DNA of 5,853 nucleotides, from NCBI GenBank assembly GCA_934403665.1, contig CAKRUL010000102.1, positions 1 through 5,853 on the forward strand, read 5' to 3'. Shown piece after piece: positions 1-5,327 of the stretch (the stretch's first letter is position 1; the number at the start of each line of letters is the position of its first letter). Below the pieces are notes generated by a model. The model was given only the letters and a program-made list of their open reading frames with translations, was not told where the DNA came from and ran no database searches. The position numbers were made by a program, and so were the translations under genes. Origin of the DNA: an uncultured Clostridia bacterium. Lineage in GTDB: Bacteria; Bacillota_A; Clostridia; UMGS1840; HGM11507.

Positions 1-147
1 CCTCCGATAGAAACATAGGGATGCAGGAGACAATCCTGTCCGCGCAAAAATTTTCTGCAGCCTCGTTTCAGTTACGTGCTCCTTCCAAGAGAAGAAAACA
101 AAAATCTCGCAAAATCGATTGCCACAGCTTTCAAAACAAGTGCGAAT

Positions 148-194
148 GAAGCGCGGAGCACAGGTGTCCGCTTGAACACTGTGCTCCATGCTTC
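148..194. repeat. 47-nt imperfect palindrome (long hairpin)
   Basis: An outer arm GAAGC (148-152) pairs with GCTTC (190-194). After a two-base internal loop, GGAGCACAG (155-163) pairs perfectly with CTGTGCTCC (179-187). If one G is bulged, GTGT (164-167) also pairs with ACAC (176-179), giving about 17 pairs around an 8-base loop. A smaller hairpin, ACCGA/TCGGT, lies beside it at 200-215. No T-run follows directly on either strand, so it is not a classic intrinsic terminator. It lies 3' of the small minus-strand gene at 260-400. It could be an mRNA 3'-end stabiliser, part of an unrecognised RNA, or a dispersed REP-like element; I cannot tell which. The rest of 1-259 holds no gene I can support. 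Confidence 0.55.
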
Positions 195-259
195 GGATCA
201 CCGATTGTTTTCGGTCACCCCGGATGTATCTTTACTTTATTCTTATGGTGCCGTAGGAT

Positions 260-400
260 TTAATATGCAAAAAGTACTAAAAAAACAAGGATGAAAAACA
301 GAATCGAGCTGTTGTTGCCGCAACAGCAGTCTTCTTCACAACCGCAGCTATTTCCGCAGCCGCATCCTCTGCCGCCAAAAAATGAATTTAAAAATCTCAT
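260..400 (-). CDS. small cysteine-rich protein with hydrophobic C-terminus (46 aa)
   Basis: This short gene is easily missed because of its size. The ATG is at 398-400, preceded at good spacing by a strong ribosome binding site (AAAGGAG at 409-415 of the top strand, read in reverse), and it ends in TAA at 260-262. The product begins MRFLNSFFGGRG. It then has a Cys/Gly cluster at residues 13-27 with seven cysteines (CGCGNSCGC and, further on, a CCC triplet), a polar GNNSS linker, and a hydrophobic end (residues 33-46, ILFFILVFLVLFAY) that could insert in or lie on a membrane. The layout resembles small clostridial proteins annotated as 'chorion class high-cysteine' proteins, and in its tail the YjcZ-type sporulation peptides. 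A spore-surface or metal/thiol role would be inference only. In-frame upstream starts exist at 423-425 (ATG) and 436-438 (GTG), but neither is as well placed behind a ribosome binding site. Confidence 0.75.
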   Translation of the reverse strand: MRFLNSFFGGRGCGCGNSCGCEEDCCCGNNSSILFFILVFLVLFAY

Positions 401-425
401 AATCAGTCTCCTTTCATGATTCATA

Positions 426-465
426 AAAAAGGGGGGCACTAACAGTTTATTCCTCCCCCTGTTTT
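426..465 (-). terminator. terminator-like hairpin in the leader of the cysteine-rich gene (possible attenuator)
   Basis: Read on the minus strand, AGGGGG (460-455) pairs with CCCCCT (435-430). The flanking AAAA and TTTT can extend the stem if one C is bulged, and a run of Ts follows directly. The loop is large, about 19 bases, which weakens it. It ends only about 10 bases before the ribosome binding site of the gene at 260-400. Any promoter upstream of the hairpin would have to be read through it, which suggests attenuation or conditional readthrough. The structure is nearly symmetrical and could also stop rightward transcripts, though I see no rightward gene that needs it. Confidence 0.45.
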
Positions 466-482
466 CGGTGCATAATAAATGG

Positions 483-511
483 TTGAAAGTTAAAATCAGA
501 AATGATATAAT
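483..511 (+). promoter_or_regulatory. vegetative-type promoter for the phosphodiesterase-birA-regulator run
   Basis: The -35 box TTGAAA (483-488) is separated by exactly 17 bases from a perfect -10 box TATAAT (506-511). The start of transcription is expected near 518, leaving a leader of about 70 bases before the ATG at 588. The leader shows no known riboswitch. This is the only good rightward promoter I see before the terminator at 3057, so the three rightward genes are probably co-transcribed. Confidence 0.8.
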
Positions 512-536
512 AATCTCAAAAAGGCGTACAGGTTAA
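507..536 (-). promoter_or_regulatory. candidate leftward promoter overlapping the rightward one
   Basis: On the minus strand, TTAACC (531-536) matches four of six bases of a -35 box. It is followed after 18 bases by TATTAT (507-512), which matches five of six bases of a -10 box. It faces the cysteine-rich gene at 260-400, about 100 bases upstream of its start. Its -10 box lies on almost the same base pairs as the rightward -10 box, so the two could not be occupied at once. The -35 match is weak, and a sporulation-sigma promoter that I failed to recognise is an equally good possibility. Confidence 0.25.
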
Positions 537-587
537 GTCCTTGGGTGTCTTCCCCTATGCTTTGCATCAAAAAAGGAGCATTCGCAA

Positions 588-1064
588 ATGAAACGAATCT
601 TAGTGTTCTCCGACTCCCACGGAAGAACCGAAAATATGAAAAATAAGCTCACCCAGATTCCAGGAATCACTCATGTACTGTTTTTGGGCGACTGTCTGAG
701 AGATATTGGTCCGATAAAACAATCAAGTCCGGACATCGTTTTTTTCAGCGTTCCCGGCAATAATGATTTTGGCTCCTTGCTGCCGGACGAAAGAATTGTC
801 GAAATAGACGGTGTGCGTATCTTTCTGACGCACGGACATAAATATGGGGTGAAAGGAACCTATGACCGCATATTCTATCGAACCAAAGAATGTCAATGCC
901 AAATCGGTTTATTCGGGCATACCCATTGTGCGGTAAAGCAACAGGAGGATGGCATTCTTCTGCTGAACCCGGGAAGCATTTCTCTCCCTTACCGCGGAAC
1001 CCCGTCTTACGGGATCATTGAGATTGAAAACGGCAGTGCATCTGCCGATATATTATATTGTTGA
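588..1064 (+). CDS. YfcE/MJ0936-family metallophosphoesterase
   Basis: This is a small cytosolic calcineurin-like phosphoesterase that should hydrolyse phosphodiester bonds using two metal ions; the natural substrate of this family is generally unclear. All metal-binding motifs are present in order: SDSHG (residues 8-12, Asp9 and His11), GDC (34-36, Asp35), GNND (57-60), THGH (81-84) and GHTH (110-113), followed by the family-typical NPGS (127-130). The length of 158 residues is normal for the single-domain family, and there is no signal peptide or membrane segment. The ATG is supported by AAAGGAG (572-578) nine bases upstream. It is the first gene after the promoter at 483-511, and birA starts seven bases after its stop. 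In Firmicutes, relatives often sit beside unrelated housekeeping genes, so the context says little about its substrate. Confidence 0.93.
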   Translation: MKRILVFSDSHGRTENMKNKLTQIPGITHVLFLGDCLRDIGPIKQSSPDIVFFSVPGNNDFGSLLPDERIVEIDGVRIFLTHGHKYGVKGTYDRIFYRTKECQCQIGLFGHTHCAVKQQEDGILLLNPGSISLPYRGTPSYGIIEIENGSASADILYC

Positions 1065-1071
1065 GGTTTTT

Positions 1072-1791
1072 ATGTTTCGTTATGTTTTTATGGATCAGGT
1101 CTCTTCCACAAATGACTATGCCAAGGAGCTCGCACTCCAAGGGCACAACAATCTTGCAGTCATCGCAAAGGAACAGACCAAAGGAAAAGGCAGACTGGGA
1201 CGCTGTTTTTCCTCTCGTCAAAACAATGGCTTGTATCTGTCCCTGCTTTTTCAGCCGGAGGATCCTCTTTTGGTGCCTGTTGCAGCGGCACTCTCGGTTT
1301 ACCATGTTATTGCAAAATACAGCGCCGACCCGGTAACCATTAAATGGCCGAATGATATTCTGGTGCAAATGGGGGCGTCCGACCGATATCAAAAGATATG
1401 CGGCATTCTTTGCGAATCCTTTTGGAAGAACAGGCGTCTCTATGTGGTCTGCGGCATTGGAATCAATATCGCGAATGATTACGGCGAAGAATTGAAAAAG
1501 ATCGCAACCTGTCTGCAGGATCACTGTGCTTTTAACGGCACTGCCGCGTCCTTGGGACAGGAGGTGTGCGAAGTTTTTGAAAATTTGCTCCGGGAAAAAA
1601 AGCCGAAGCTGATTGCAGAATATAAATCTCATCTCCGGAACTTAAACCGCATGGTGCGTGTTCTGAAAGGACAAGAGGAAATCATCGGCACTTGCATTGA
1701 TCTGAACGAAAAAGGAGAACTGCTGGTACAGACACCACAGGGAGAATGCCTGACCATTCATTCGGGGGAAGTTTCCATTCGGGATTTGTAA
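1072..1791 (+). CDS. birA: biotin--[acetyl-CoA-carboxylase] ligase, monofunctional type
   Basis: This enzyme activates biotin with ATP to biotinyl-AMP and attaches it to a lysine of biotin carboxyl carrier domains such as those of acetyl-CoA carboxylase or pyruvate carboxylase. The catalytic domain carries the biotin-binding SSTN (residues 11-14), the adenylate-binding loop KGKGRLGR (37-44), GLYLSLLF (53-60), KWPND (91-95), KICGIL (108-113) and GIGINI (128-133). It ends with the small SH3-like C-terminal domain from about residue 190. There is no N-terminal winged-helix domain, so this is the group I form that ligates but does not act as the BirA repressor. I place the start at 1072: the product then begins MFRYVFMDQVSSTN, as usual for the family, with GAGG five bases upstream. 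An earlier in-frame ATG at 1018 lies inside the preceding gene and has no support. The product is 239 residues. Confidence 0.97.
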   Translation: MFRYVFMDQVSSTNDYAKELALQGHNNLAVIAKEQTKGKGRLGRCFSSRQNNGLYLSLLFQPEDPLLVPVAAALSVYHVIAKYSADPVTIKWPNDILVQMGASDRYQKICGILCESFWKNRRLYVVCGIGINIANDYGEELKKIATCLQDHCAFNGTAASLGQEVCEVFENLLREKKPKLIAEYKSHLRNLNRMVRVLKGQEEIIGTCIDLNEKGELLVQTPQGECLTIHSGEVSIRDL

Positions 1792-1821
1792 GCTCCGAAT
1801 CCGCGGAAAGGGAATGAAAAA

Positions 1822-3048
1822 ATGTCAAAAAAATGTTTTCATCTGCAAGAAAATACTGCTTTAAGAGAAGCAATGGAAGGCTTCTCTCTTTCCTGCGGCA
1901 TAAATTCTTTTGTTGTAAACACGAAGGGGAAGCCGGTTGAACTACAGAATTCCTTCTGTCCCCTGGCAAAATATCAGCTTCCGGAATGCAAAGAATGTCT
2001 GCAGCATTTCCGGTTCGGATGTCTTTATTCCGCCTATCTGAGAAGATCCTTTCCGTTTTTCTGTCCGATTGGTTTTCTGCTTCTCGCCTCTCCGGTCATC
2101 GCCGGGAACCAATCAAGAGGCGCCGTGATCGCCGGTCCCTTCGTAACAACCGGTTTGAAAAAGACCAATGTCTTCCCGTCCCTGTGCAGAAATGCCCGGG
2201 CAGAAGAAATACAAGCGCTCCCCGTTGTGCAGCCAAAAAGAGTGTTTGCCCTTGCTAAAACCCTTTATTATCACATCGCATATGCCCTTCATTACAATCT
2301 TTCCGGAGATTCCAAGAATATTTCCTTGTTTGATGCCCTGCTCAAAAACTTTAAAAGTTTCTCAACCAATCAAAAGGAATTGGTTTGCTTCTCTAAAATG
2401 CAGGAAAAACAACTGATGGGCTTGATCGGAAAAGGTGACCGTGAAAAAGCGGAGGAAACCATCCGAATGAAGTTGAATCATTTTCTGATGATATGTGACA
2501 GAGACTTCGATATGTATCGGATTCATATGCTGGAGTATCTGATGTTTCTAAGCGATATCGCCTCCAAAAATAACGCCGCCCCGGAACAAATTTTCGGTAT
2601 GGATTATTCTTCTTTGAATCTACTGAAGGAAATCACGGCAACAGAACCTCTTCAGGATTGGCTTGAAGCAGTTTTGCAACACTTTTTCGACTGCATGTTC
2701 TCACAGAATCAAGTGAAACACGTCAGTATCATTTATAATGCAATTCAATATATACAAGAAAACTATAATCAAAAAATTTACCTGGAGGATGTCGCCGGGA
2801 TGATTTATCTCAATCCCTCCTATTTCAGCAGAGTATTCAAGGATGAAATGGGAGTGACCTTCCACAATTATCTGACCAATTACCGCATCGAAATGAGCAA
2901 AAACTTTTTGTCGGATCCATCCATTCCGATTCTCTCGGTTGCCGCTTTGGTCGGCTTTGATGATCAAAGCTATTTTACGAAAGTATTCAAGCGCAGAAAC
3001 GGAGTGACCCCCCGGGTATACCGGAACCAGAATCAAAAAACGGAATAG
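1822..3048 (+). CDS. AraC-family transcriptional regulator with PocR-type sensor domain
   Basis: This is a cytosolic DNA-binding regulator of 408 residues. Residues ~15-110 form a PocR-like ligand-binding domain, recognisable by spaced cysteines (46, 56, 59, 67, 81), the segment CPIGFLLLASPV, and AGPF at 104-107. The PocR family is named after the propanediol/cobalamin regulator of Salmonella; such domains are thought to sense small organic compounds. Residues ~165-292 are a helical middle region of the type common in PocR-AraC proteins. Residues ~300-402 are the AraC double helix-turn-helix: helix one around YLEDVAGMIYLNPSYFSRVF and helix two around ILSVAALVGFDDQSYFTKVF, ending in GVTPRVYR. 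The ATG has AAAGGGA eight bases upstream. It begins 30 bases after birA with no clear promoter between, so the two are probably co-transcribed. Its effector and targets are unknown; the convergent aldolase gene is a candidate only by position. Confidence 0.93.
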   Translation: MSKKCFHLQENTALREAMEGFSLSCGINSFVVNTKGKPVELQNSFCPLAKYQLPECKECLQHFRFGCLYSAYLRRSFPFFCPIGFLLLASPVIAGNQSRGAVIAGPFVTTGLKKTNVFPSLCRNARAEEIQALPVVQPKRVFALAKTLYYHIAYALHYNLSGDSKNISLFDALLKNFKSFSTNQKELVCFSKMQEKQLMGLIGKGDREKAEETIRMKLNHFLMICDRDFDMYRIHMLEYLMFLSDIASKNNAAPEQIFGMDYSSLNLLKEITATEPLQDWLEAVLQHFFDCMFSQNQVKHVSIIYNAIQYIQENYNQKIYLEDVAGMIYLNPSYFSRVFKDEMGVTFHNYLTNYRIEMSKNFLSDPSIPILSVAALVGFDDQSYFTKVFKRRNGVTPRVYRNQNQKTE

Positions 3049-3056
3049 AAAAAAGA

Positions 3057-3105
3057 AAGAAACCGCTCCGGCAGGAACCTGCCCGAACAGTTTCTTGTTT
3101 TTTCT
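3057..3105. terminator. bidirectional intrinsic terminator between convergent genes
   Basis: AAGAAAC (3057-3063) pairs with GTTTCTT (3090-3096), and an inner perfect stem GGCAGG/CCTGCC (3070-3075 with 3078-3083) closes on a two-base gap. On the plus strand TTTTTT follows (3098-3103). On the minus strand the structure runs into a T-rich stretch (the A-rich 3049-3058 of the top strand). It sits between the stop of the AraC-family gene (3048) and the stop of the aldolase gene (3124), so it most likely ends both transcripts. Confidence 0.85.
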
Positions 3106-3123
3106 GTCATGATAAAATCATTC

Positions 3124-4101
3124 TTAAAAATTATCCAGCAACGATTTATAAAACTCGCAGTAATCTTTCCGCTTCTTCGCCGTGAAGTCCATCGCCTCCC
3201 GCGGATGCCGGTTTAACTGACCGGTAAGCATATACTGCAGATCGTATCCCCAAACAACGCCCTGCTCTTTTAACGGAAGCATATATTTCTCGATAAAGGT
3301 CAAAACGCTATAGAGATTATACTTTGGATTTCTTAAAAATCCGAGCAACAGCTCGGTTGCACAATTGCCTGCGCCGCGCCCCATGCCTTGTATCGTGGTA
3401 TCCAGATAAGATACCCCGTAAGACAAGGTCTCGATCGTATTGGCGAACGCCAGATTCTGATTGTTGTGTGCGTGAAAACCGACCTTTTTCCCTGCCGCTT
3501 CGGCGGCTTCAATATAGACCTTTGTCAGCTCACAGGCATTCTCAGGATACAAGGATCCATAACTGTCCACCAGATAAATGACATCCGCACAAGAACCGCA
3601 AAGCATCTCCAACGCCTGATGAATCTGGTCGGAATTTGCCTGGGAAATCGCCATAATGTTACAGGTTGTCTCATATCCGAGATGATGAAAATACTCTATC
3701 ATTTCTATCGCGGCAGGAATCTGATGAATATAGCATGCGACCCGCACCATGTCAATCACGCTTTCGCTTTTTGGCAGAAAGTCTGTTTTAAAATCGCACC
3801 TTCCCACATCTGCCATCACCGAAATCTTCATGTCGGAAATATTTTCCCCGACAATCGAACGAAGATCTTCTTCCTTACAAAACTTCCATTTGCCGAAGTC
3901 CTCTTCCCGGAATAAATTTTTGCTGGCCTTATAGCCGAATTCCATATAATCCACGCCGCTTTTGATATTGGCCTTATAAAGCTCCGTGACAAACTCGTCT
4001 GTAAATGCAAAGTTGTTACAGAGTCCGCCGTCTCTTATCGTTGCGTCAAGAACTTTAATGTCGTCCCTGACTTCCATCAAATTCCCTTTTCTTGCTACCA
4101 T
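3124..4101 (-). CDS. DRE-TIM metallolyase / HMGL-like aldolase domain protein
   Basis: This is a TIM-barrel aldolase of the family that includes 4-hydroxy-2-oxovalerate aldolase, HMG-CoA lyase and isopropylmalate synthase; such enzymes form or cleave C-C bonds next to a carbonyl, using a divalent metal. Counted from the chosen start (325 residues), it shows VLDATIRDGG with the catalytic Arg-Asp pair (~23-24), the metal-binding HAH (210-212, in GFHAHNNQNLA), and the glycine-rich MGRGAGN (240-246). The frame stays open back to 4233, but the promoter at 4160-4187 lies inside that extension, so it cannot be translated from this transcript. The ATG at 4099-4101 has GGGAG eight bases upstream. A second ATG at 4075-4077 with AAAGGGA upstream is a close rival. 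There is no acetaldehyde dehydrogenase or other 2-oxovalerate pathway gene nearby, so the substrate is unknown. It appears to be transcribed alone. Confidence 0.9.
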   Translation of the reverse strand: MVARKGNLMEVRDDIKVLDATIRDGGLCNNFAFTDEFVTELYKANIKSGVDYMEFGYKASKNLFREEDFGKWKFCKEEDLRSIVGENISDMKISVMADVGRCDFKTDFLPKSESVIDMVRVACYIHQIPAAIEMIEYFHHLGYETTCNIMAISQANSDQIHQALEMLCGSCADVIYLVDSYGSLYPENACELTKVYIEAAEAAGKKVGFHAHNNQNLAFANTIETLSYGVSYLDTTIQGMGRGAGNCATELLLGFLRNPKYNLYSVLTFIEKYMLPLKEQGVVWGYDLQYMLTGQLNRHPREAMDFTAKKRKDYCEFYKSLLDNF

Positions 4102-4134
4102 TTTATGCTCTCCCAATTCCTTTTCAGACAATTT

Positions 4135-4152
4135 CGCTTTTTTGCAAAAGCG
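4135..4152 (-). promoter_or_regulatory. 5'-terminal mRNA hairpin with GCAA tetraloop
   Basis: Read on the minus strand, CGCTTTT and AAAAGCG form a 7-bp stem closed by GCAA, a loop of the stable GNRA class. The expected start of transcription from the promoter at 4160-4187 is about 4152-4153, so the hairpin would be at the very 5' end of the aldolase mRNA, about 35 bases before the start codon and clear of the ribosome binding site. Such 5'-end stem-loops can protect mRNA from decay; that role here is inferred. Confidence 0.5.
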
Positions 4153-4159
4153 TATCTTT

Positions 4160-4187
4160 ATTGTAACATAAAAACAGCGCTTGTCAA
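4160..4187 (-). promoter_or_regulatory. strong vegetative promoter of the aldolase gene
   Basis: On the minus strand a perfect -35 box TTGACA (4182-4187) is followed after 16 bases by TACAAT (4160-4165), which also has a TG one base upstream, as in extended -10 promoters. The expected start near 4153 gives a leader of about 52 bases to the ATG at 4101. The -35 box is inside one arm of the inverted repeat at 4179-4211. Confidence 0.82.
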
Positions 4188-4211
4188 CTGAAGACACCAG
4201 AATTGACAAGC
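4179..4211 (-). terminator. 9-bp inverted repeat: likely terminator of the upstream operon, overlapping a -35 box
   Basis: GCTTGTCAA and TTGACAAGC are perfect 9-bp arms separated by 15 bases; CTG/CAG inside the loop may add a short inner stem. On the minus strand the second arm is followed by GCTG and then TTTTT, and the element starts 18 bases after the DUF3006 stop, so it fits a (suboptimal) intrinsic terminator. Its downstream arm contains the whole -35 box of the aldolase promoter, so it could equally be a repressor or activator operator. A second, outer pair of 9-bp arms (GCAAAAGCG/CGCTTTTGC, at 4214-4222 and 4144-4152) encloses it. Confidence 0.55.
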
Positions 4212-4229
4212 CTCGCTTTTGCGCGTCCG

Positions 4230-4433
4230 TCAACGAAAAATATCGTCCAACAGATTCTGAATTTCTTGTCTCTTCTTTCCGGTCTGCTCATGATCCAGAA
4301 AAATCCGCACAATATCACCCTCCGCCGCCGCGGCAGGAAGCAAAGCCAAATCCACCGTCAAAACAGTGCCGTCCTCCGCCTCCAGGGATGCCTTATCGCC
4401 TTCAATCTGATCCACGATAAATTTTCTTTCCAT
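4230..4433 (-). CDS. DUF3006 family protein
   Basis: This is a 67-residue protein of the DUF3006 family, recognised from its layout: an N-terminal strand ERKFIVDQIEGDKASLEAEDG, then LP at ~32-33 in ALLPAAAAEGDIVRI (the conserved 'LP...GD' core), and a charged C-terminal helix DHEQTGKKRQEIQNLLDDIF. The first strand pair resembles a small beta-barrel. There is no signal peptide or membrane segment, so it is predicted cytosolic. Its function is not established. DUF3006 genes often lie beside ComEC-like metallo-hydrolase genes, as here: it starts 38 bases after the stop of the lipoprotein gene. The ATG has AAGGAG about 11 bases upstream, slightly far but usable. It is probably the last gene of the operon; the inverted repeat at 4179-4211 follows. 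Confidence 0.88.
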   Translation of the reverse strand: MERKFIVDQIEGDKASLEAEDGTVLTVDLALLPAAAAEGDIVRIFLDHEQTGKKRQEIQNLLDDIFR

Positions 4434-4471
4434 TCAGTCTTTCTCTCCTTCCCGATTCAAAACTCCCATTC

Positions 4472-5308
4472 CTATTTTTCTGTGGCAACCGTCAGAGTTG
4501 TCCCATCTGTATGAATGATAATATCTCCGTTTTGATCGGTTCTATACACTTCGGCATTCTTCAGCGCTTCCAGCGTTTCCGCATGCGGATGCCCGTATTC
4601 ATTTCCCTTTCCGCAGGAGATAACGGCAATCCGTGGATTCACCTTTGCGATAAATCGCTCCGAGGAAGAGGTCCTGCTTCCATGATGCCCGACCTTCAGC
4701 ACATCCGACCGGATTTCATAATGCAGCATTTCGTTCTCGGAAAGCTTTTCCGCATCGCCGGCAAATAAGAAGCTGGTGCTCCCATAGGTGATACGAAGCA
4801 CCGCACTGTAATTGTTTAAATCCTCATACTTCTCGTTTTTCTTCGGTGCAACCAGCTGTATTTTGTATGGATTCGCTTCCTTCAAAACCACTCCTGCCTC
4901 CGCTTTCACCGCCGGGATCTGTTTCTCTTTGATTTTTTGCAGCATATTTTCATAGGTTTTTGAGGTATGCACTGCGGGGGGAAAAACCACTGTTCCGATC
5001 TCCAGTTGATCAATCACATCCGCCATCCCTCCGATATGATCCGCATGCGGATGTGTGGCAATCAAATAATCTATTTTCCGAATCCCTTTTCTTTTCAATG
5101 TTCGGACGATATGCCTGCTCTGATCCTTTGTTCCTGCATCAATCAGAATGTTGGTTCCGTCCTCCATCCGAATGATTTCGCAATCTGCATTTCCCACATC
5201 TAGATAGGTGACTTCCATCCCGGAAACCGGTTCTGCGCCCTGCTCCGGAAGCTGACATCCTGTCAGAAGCAAAAGAACGGCCAAAAACCATAAAAAGCTT
5301 TTTTTCAT
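4472..5308 (-). CDS. ComEC/Rec2-like metallo-beta-lactamase-fold lipoprotein
   Basis: This is a predicted membrane-anchored hydrolase on the outer face of the cell. Residues 1-18 are a lipoprotein signal (MKK, hydrophobic stretch, lipobox LTGC with Cys18 to be lipidated). The rest is the soluble MBL domain related to the C-terminal part of the competence protein ComEC: THPHADHIGG with the metal-binding HxHxDH (86-91), the second-metal Asp in FAGDAE (185), VGHHGSRTSSS (206-216), and YGHPH (238-242). It has none of the membrane channel helices of full ComEC, so it is a stand-alone form. In ComEC this domain is proposed to degrade the non-transported DNA strand; for free-standing lipoproteins the substrate is unproven, with nucleic acid or another phosphodiester as options. 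The ATG has GGAAGGAG seven bases upstream and follows the phosphatase gene by 19 bases, so the genes are probably one transcript. The length of 278 residues is typical. Confidence 0.94.
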   Translation of the reverse strand: MKKSFLWFLAVLLLLTGCQLPEQGAEPVSGMEVTYLDVGNADCEIIRMEDGTNILIDAGTKDQSRHIVRTLKRKGIRKIDYLIATHPHADHIGGMADVIDQLEIGTVVFPPAVHTSKTYENMLQKIKEKQIPAVKAEAGVVLKEANPYKIQLVAPKKNEKYEDLNNYSAVLRITYGSTSFLFAGDAEKLSENEMLHYEIRSDVLKVGHHGSRTSSSERFIAKVNPRIAVISCGKGNEYGHPHAETLEALKNAEVYRTDQNGDIIIHTDGTTLTVATEK

Positions 5309-5327
5309 TCTGCGTCTCCTTCCGGCG

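Noticed and set aside
1..189. Minus-strand frame from an ATG at 187-189 open to the left edge (63 codons, several Cys)
   Set aside because: No ribosome binding site, no recognisable motif, and the start lies in one arm of the palindrome. It could be the start of a real gene outside the window, but nothing seen supports that.
160..190. T-arm-like TTCAAGC within the palindrome, suggesting a tRNA
   Set aside because: There is no acceptor stem, D-arm, anticodon arm or CCA end at the right distances.
76..294. Plus-strand frame of 72 codons beginning with GTG
   Set aside because: No ribosome binding site before the GTG, no recognisable domain, it contains the long palindrome, and its end overlaps the better supported minus-strand gene at 260-400.
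518..587. Possible riboswitch in the leader of the phosphodiesterase gene
   Set aside because: Only very short stems (such as ATGC/GCAT) are visible and no known aptamer core was recognised in about 70 bases.
1018..1071. 18-codon N-terminal extension of birA
   Set aside because: It lies within the end of the phosphodiesterase gene, lacks a ribosome binding site, and adds residues not found in the family; the ATG at 1072 fits better.
1015..1632. 205-codon minus-strand frame opposite birA
   Set aside because: It is antisense to a complete biotin ligase with all motifs; the translation shows no domain and is a shadow of the real gene.
3388..3915. 175-codon plus-strand frame opposite the aldolase gene
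   Set aside because: It is antisense to a conserved enzyme, without a motif or ribosome binding site.
4102..4233. 44-codon N-terminal extension of the aldolase
   Set aside because: It spans the promoter at 4160-4187 and the inverted repeat, and overlaps the end of the DUF3006 gene; the family starts close to the VLDATIRDGG motif.
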